Source of the DNA: Marchantia polymorpha subsp. ruderalis
Lineage: Eukaryota; Streptophyta; Marchantiopsida; Marchantiales; Marchantiaceae
DNA length: 64,000 nucleotides
NCBI GenBank assembly: GCA_037833965.1
Contig: AP031352.1
Location: 16,844,501 to 16,908,500 of the forward strand
Reading direction: 5' to 3'
In this document: piece by piece, positions 58,979 through 64,000 of the stretch
How positions within the stretch are numbered: position 1 is the stretch's first letter
How the letters are laid out: each line of letters opens with the position of its first letter
Program-made: the position numbers and the translations under genes
The notes under the pieces: generated by a model
What the model saw: only the letters and a program-made list of their open reading frames with translations
Databases searched by the model: none
What the model was told of the DNA's origin: nothing

Positions 58979-59236
58979 TGTTGTGAATGGTTAAACCGAG
59001 ACTACATTAAACACTGAAAATCAAGTCACAGTGAAGACACAATATAATGTGGTTCATCTTGGGAGCAAGGCTACGTACACCGATAACATGAGCACCTTTA
59101 CTCCAAGTCTCTCACTGTGAAATGTATTACTTTGTACATGTGAAGCCTAGATATATTTATTCCCTGTCCAAACGACCATCCTATCTATATTTAGCTGATC
59201 ACCGAGGTTTCTACTTAACTAGAATTAACCTCAACA
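58979..59236 (-). repeat. LTR of the truncated Copia element
   Basis: 258 bp; TGTTGAGG start and ACAACA end on the minus strand. Shares GGTTAAT/AGTTAAG motifs and the GTACGTAGCC...ATGAACCACATTATA block with the other two LTRs. Confidence 0.88.
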
Positions 59237-59550
59237 TTCTCCCCCTTAACTCTCGTTAAGGAATCAATAACCTCTGTAAACTACATTATTACTCCGCGAA
59301 AAATTCTAGACTGAAACGTAACACAAGGTCCACTCTGCATACGAAAGTTAACTAGAATTAAGTCGTAGCCATAACATGATAGAGTAATAATATATAGAGA
59401 TAACTGATGATACTATGCTAACAAATTTCACCTGCGCTCCCATGCACAATTTGCATTGTAGCACAGTGTCGTTTGAAACTCTCCAAAGTAAAACTTTGAT
59501 CAACGCACCAGCTCAATTGAGTTTACCGTTAATGTTCACTAGCTCAATGA
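58979..59550 (-). mobile_element. 3' fragment of a related Copia element
   Basis: On the minus strand it reads, in order, the last part of RNase H (homologous to the complete element from IELV to the end, with stops), the 3' untranslated segment including TTATGGCTACGACTTAATTC and GGACCTTGTGT, a polypurine tract AAGGGGGAGAA, and an LTR of 258 bp at 59,236-58,979 with perfect ends TGTTGAGG...TCACAACA. Homology stops near 59,550, so everything upstream has been lost. It carries a single PPT region, unlike the complete element. No target duplication could be checked at the truncated end. Confidence 0.88.
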
Positions 59551-61150
59551 TCACCTCAGGAAATTCACCAGTACCTGTGCTACTTCTTGATCATCCATCA
59601 CATAATGATCAAACTCTCCCATAGCCATAGTCGTGAGCATGTATTTTCATTTGTCAATAAGAATATCCTAAAAATATGTGTAATTATATCAAATACACTC
59701 TTTTTTTTTACAATCTTTATATTCATCAATGCATATTAAAATCCAATAAGAAATTGAAATGTTGTAATATTGAAATTCAAAATTAAAGATAATTAGAAAG
59801 ATGATGTATAAATTTTTGAAGATAAGAAATTTTTATAATGGAATTTGTTTTTCAACAAATGCAAGGAAACAACTAATCATTTCACATTCTATTTCAATTC
59901 CAATGGACTTATGACAACAAGTATAATATAACAAACTAAATAAAACAGATTGTTGATGTATTGTTCTCAACTAACACGTCAAATTTCACCTAACAAACAC
60001 AATTTTTTTTTCAATGATCACATTAATCTAAACTTACAAACATTTGAGTAATGGTCAATTGACACATTCAATCTTACACATCAAACACATGAATAAATGA
60101 CGGCACAAATATTATTTATTACAAATAATTCATTTTACTTTAACTTTGTTTTCATCTTGAATATTTTTGTGTATTTGAATCAAATCTATTTTAATTTTGA
60201 TAAGTTAAAAATTATTACAAACTTTGAAAATTATTTTTGATCAATTTTTATGCCTAAATTTATGTGTTTTTGTATTATTTTATGCATGATATATACAAAT
60301 TTTATGATTTTAATCATGTAATATATCTAATGATTATAAAAAATATTTTTATGAAACATGATTATGTCATAACAGTCACCAAGTTTAAAATGTCAATCAA
60401 TACAAAAAAAATCAATCATGAATTTGTTTATTATTCAATACACCTTCCTTCATGTGATTTGTTAGTTAGTTAAATATCTCTCATATTTAATTTTATAGAG
60501 TTTCATGAAATTAAATTTAATTATATTAAGATATTCTAATTTTATTACTGGAAATTTCTAGCAATTTTATTTTACTTTTTGAATAAATGAAATTTTTTGA
60601 TTTTGTATTATGACATATATATGCAAAGAGACCATTCAACTATCATGAAATCTTTATAAACAAATTTTTTTTTCACTCTTCTATCAGCTTTTCATAGTGT
60701 CGAATGATCATTTCTGGTTTGAAGTAGTAATTCATAACCTTTTTTGTCATGATTCAATTTTCATCAATTTCAATACTTTATTTGTTGACTTCTTTAGAAT
60801 ATGATATGAATGTTACTGATGTTTTTTATATGGCATGTGATGTACGACACATTTTACTTGAATATGCTTTTCCATACACCAACCTTTGCATCATGATCAT
60901 CTTTGATGAAATCATTAGATTGTGGGTGTGTGTTTGTAATATAAATTTAGATATGGAATATGATTGACCATCCATTCACATGACAAATGGAATTTATATT
61001 AAAATTATTAGAGATGTGATGTTTATGTTGAATTGTAAAATTGTTTTTGTAATCTTGCAACCAATTACATTTACATATAATTCCGAAATATCTACACGCT
61101 GTGTGGACATACTGATTATCTATGTTAGTTACACATCAAATCAAAAGTAT
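59551..61150. other. AT-rich DNA without genes
   Basis: Strongly AT-rich; only short Ile/Tyr/Asn-rich frames. No element ends recognised. Confidence 0.55.
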
Positions 61151-64000
61151 TAATTGCAGATCTTCCAAAACAAGCGGTATTGTTAAGGTAGCCAATAGGA
61201 TTTGTAAAGAAGTATCCTGTAGTATTGAAATTATTTGACATGTTCAGCTCCGGATGTTATCTGGTGGTATTTCTAGAAGCGGTTCTCACGTGTGATGGTC
61301 GAGATCTGTACATGGGTAAATTGTGTCTAGGACTTGTTCTCGTTCCTGCTTTTATATCAGTCTAGATTCTCGTAACTGTGGTTGTGATAAGTATCAGCCT
61401 GTTCTGCAGTTGACATGCACATTCTATTGAGTTGAAAGACGGTGTCAGGCATGTATAGGAGGAAATGTATTTCACCCGTTCAGGGTGCCCTCAATGTGCC
61501 TAGAGTACAATTCTGCGTCTGCCATGGGAAGAGCAGGTACTTTCTCTTGGGCCATAAGATATGCAGAATTGACTTCATCTAGCAGAAGACATGTGTTTAG
61601 GGTGGTTTAGGTGATTGTAACTATGTATGATCTCGTAGCCGCTGACAGACAGCCTAGGTAGACATACTCGGGATGCGCACTGGGTAATCGGAGAACATAT
61701 GTCAGGAATTGAGTTTTTGTCTATGCTGCAGCTGGCGAAAAGTTCATGAGTGTGCTCACTGCTGAGAATGATATGAAAGTCTACATGTACAACATGAATG
61801 GTATGGCTTCTCTCAGTCACTTGCACTATGATCTTGTGTACATAATTTTGTGCTTGAAAGCATGGGTGTATCCGGGTTGTTGGACTCACTTCATATTTTT
61901 CCTTCGCATTTTACCTCTTCATTTTTATGGGGTACTGTCTTTGATATTTATCTTCTGTCCGCATTTTCCCAAGCTGAACACTGAAATTTATCTGTAGTGA
62001 AATGTAGTATCGACTGTAATTGTCTTACCTGTCTTGGTGCGTCCAAAGAATTCCCATCTGACAAGAATCCAATGTGAATATATACGTAAATACGACATGC
62101 GCTGTGACCGGTAGACATGTTCATTGAGCATTGGCTATTCGAGCCTTGAGCTCTTCACGAATCTGATGCATCAGAGAGATTCCCATTGATAATGTCAACA
62201 TTCTCCGAGGAGTTTGATGTGTTTATCAATTTTCTCATCATTTGCGATTCTTCCGCGGATTAACTCATTAATCCGGATTTTATCCCCACAGCTAACGCTT
62301 CTCTTCGCTACCTCGATACGAAGACTCTCTTCGTAATGTTAAATGTAAGGTGTTTGGCTTCTTGGATGGTTGCATGTTAAAACAGACAGTTTCTGTCAGG
62401 GTAAAGCAGCACTCAGAATGAGTAGGAGGTATTTCGATTCATTGGACGTGTCCTCGAAAATACATTACAGCTTTCCTCATGGTGCTGCAGGGTAAGGTCA
62501 GGATTCTTGTGTGGACATACAAGGCGCAGATTCACAGAGAGAGTACGACATTCACCTAGCAGTCGACTGATCAGCGTAGATCTTGGTGTTTGTGTGTTAT
62601 ACTCACTGACGAGTCTCATACGCTTCTTGTCATCACTTCAATCGGCTGTACAGAAAGGGATAGGTGCTGGAGATGAATTGTAATGTCCTACCTGTTACAC
62701 TGACAGAGGTAGAATCGGGTACAGGAAGGCTTAGACAAATAAGTACGCGGGAGGATATTTGCATCAGAGAGTTTGAGATTCCAATTGATGTAATCAGCAT
62801 TCTCCGAGGAGATCTGTTGTCCCTATCAATTTTCTCATCAGCTGCGGTTGTCCTCATTCGCGAGCCTATCCACAACTGTAATGAGTTGCGGGCTTTCGCC
62901 GAAGCAAATTCCAGGCGAGCCACAGGCCTCAGCCGAAAGATGGTGATATTCAGAGATCATCATTGACAAGCTATGATGGCCGTTCTGAGTGTTTACATCA
63001 CCGGCCTGGCTCACCTTAGAAATGTAGGATAGTGTCTCTTCAAGATGTCAAGGGAGTAGAGTATTTGCACATTACCTGACGACTACGGACACATATGGAC
63101 TGGCGGGGCATGAATCAATGTCCCTATACCAAAATGTGGACAATGATTTGTGTCCCGCCAGGCCATACTCGAAATCATCAAATGGCAAGCTACGAGACCT
63201 GAAGTTCGGGGAACGAAGCAGCGAGTACAAGATACCTGAAAAGAAATGTACTCATCAGTCATGCGATTGCACTGCACAGCACATAGGGCTCAACACTCAG
63301 ACTAATTTTCTAATGAATATCCCCATGCATCAGAACTTCATTGCGATATGTTTCATCAACGTCAGAAAGACTAATTCAATATACCATCATTTGCTGGGGG
63401 CTTAGGGAATTCATGAGCTAGACTTTGATATCCTCGGGGACCGAGAAGGATGTTACAGTCTATCCCGTAATTGCCCTTTGAACCGTCTTTCCTCACAAGC
63501 TCACAACAGATGGCAACTCTCACTGTATCAAATCGAACTAATATATTCATTGCAAAGAAAGTTCAAAATCTGTAAACTTCAATTCTGTATACTAAATAAC
63601 TGTAATCCCCAGCACGCGGGGGTCGAATCCCACTTGCCACGCTTAAACCTATCTAAGAGTGAGATAGATTGGAGACGGGGAAGTATTCATGTGGGCAACA
63701 GGGAAGAAGAGGATACCATTCCCTTGGCACAGAGTGCTTCCAGTGGGGTAGCCACGACAATGTTGCCACTACAAACAATGTTCACAAAAAGTCTAATGAA
63801 TCGAACTCAACGAAGAATGCGTACCTTCAGTTACTCGGAAAACTATGGGCCTTCCATAGCTCCGATTCTTCCAATCGAATGCTGCAACTGGTGTCTTACT
63901 GACGCAGGACATGACCTAAAAAAAACCATGTACTTCGCTGGGGTAGTGTTTCAACAGTAAACACCGATGCACAATTTATCGTGAGATACATGAGTCGTGG
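61151..64000. other. Moderate-GC DNA at the window's right end, no firm gene
   Basis: Contains the degenerate repeat described separately. A plus-strand frame at 63,478-63,960 (160 codons, no ATG at its opening) has no recognisable domain. Confidence 0.35.
62160..62935 (-). repeat. Three diverged copies of a short coding-like sequence
   Basis: Read on the minus strand, 62,930-62,690 contains ADEKIDRDNRS then RMLITSIGISNSLMQI, 62,640-62,520 contains ISRLLGECRTLSVNLRLV, and 62,345-62,160 contains ANDEKIDKHIKLLGEC then, after a TGA and frame change, MLTLSMGISLMHQI and IREELKARIANAQ. DNA identity is clear too: CTCCTCGGAGAATG occurs in the first and third copies and CTGCTAGGTGAATG in the second, and GATGAGAAAATTGATA is exact in two copies. 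The copies are separated by roughly 200-300 bp. They may be worn repeats of an unknown gene or internal repeats of one pseudogene; I do not recognise the family. Confidence 0.5.

Noticed and set aside
63600..63650. tRNA-like 3' half (GGGGGTCGAATCCC followed by TTGCCACG)
   Set aside because: The T-stem does not pair, and no D-arm or anticodon arm could be placed upstream.

Overview
The window looks like nuclear DNA of a land plant, and I lean towards a bryophyte. The plant assignment rests on a multi-exon SLC13/DASS (tonoplast-dicarboxylate-type) transporter, a plastid-type protein with a DUF2358 domain, a one-exon COG5 gene, a Copia retrotransposon primed by initiator tRNA-Met, and a pol III tRNA-Cys in an AT-rich desert. 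The bryophyte leaning comes from gene structure and base composition only; I cannot name a genus.

Layout. 1-373 (+): last two exons of an unidentified gene. 1,619-6,053 (-): SLC13 transporter, seven exons whose splice phases close exactly into 600 codons; its promoter-side region with simple repeats runs to about 7 kb. 7-15.8 kb: gene-poor DNA with weak ORFs and two perfect inverted repeats. 15.8-19.1 kb: AT-rich desert holding one tRNA-Cys gene. 19-23.2 kb: nothing recognised. 23,244-24,869 (-): DUF2358 gene with a GC-rich, G-quadruplex-prone leader. 25.9-27.6 kb: AT-rich. 29.6-31.3 kb (+): decayed coding-like DNA. 35,934-38,501 (-): COG5. 40,528-41,050: a non-autonomous Mutator-like element with a perfect 9-bp target duplication. 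42,800-48,923 (+): a Copia element with near-identical 277-bp LTRs but a broken interior, followed by a related solo LTR at 48,981. 55,356-56,874: an array of 84-bp hairpins on a 243-bp tandem period. 58,979-59,550 (-): a 3' fragment of a third related Copia element. 61-64 kb: nothing firm apart from three diverged copies of a short coding-like repeat.

The three confident genes are ordinary housekeeping functions (organic-acid transport, a plastid protein, Golgi tethering) and show no sign of acting as one pathway. The less expected content is in the repeats: the hairpin array, the foldback MULE, the Copia family in three states of decay (complete but dead, solo LTR, truncated), and the degenerate repeat at 62 kb. 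Coordinates of spliced genes run from first to last coding base; exon limits are given in each entry. No database search was possible, so family names rest on motif recognition.
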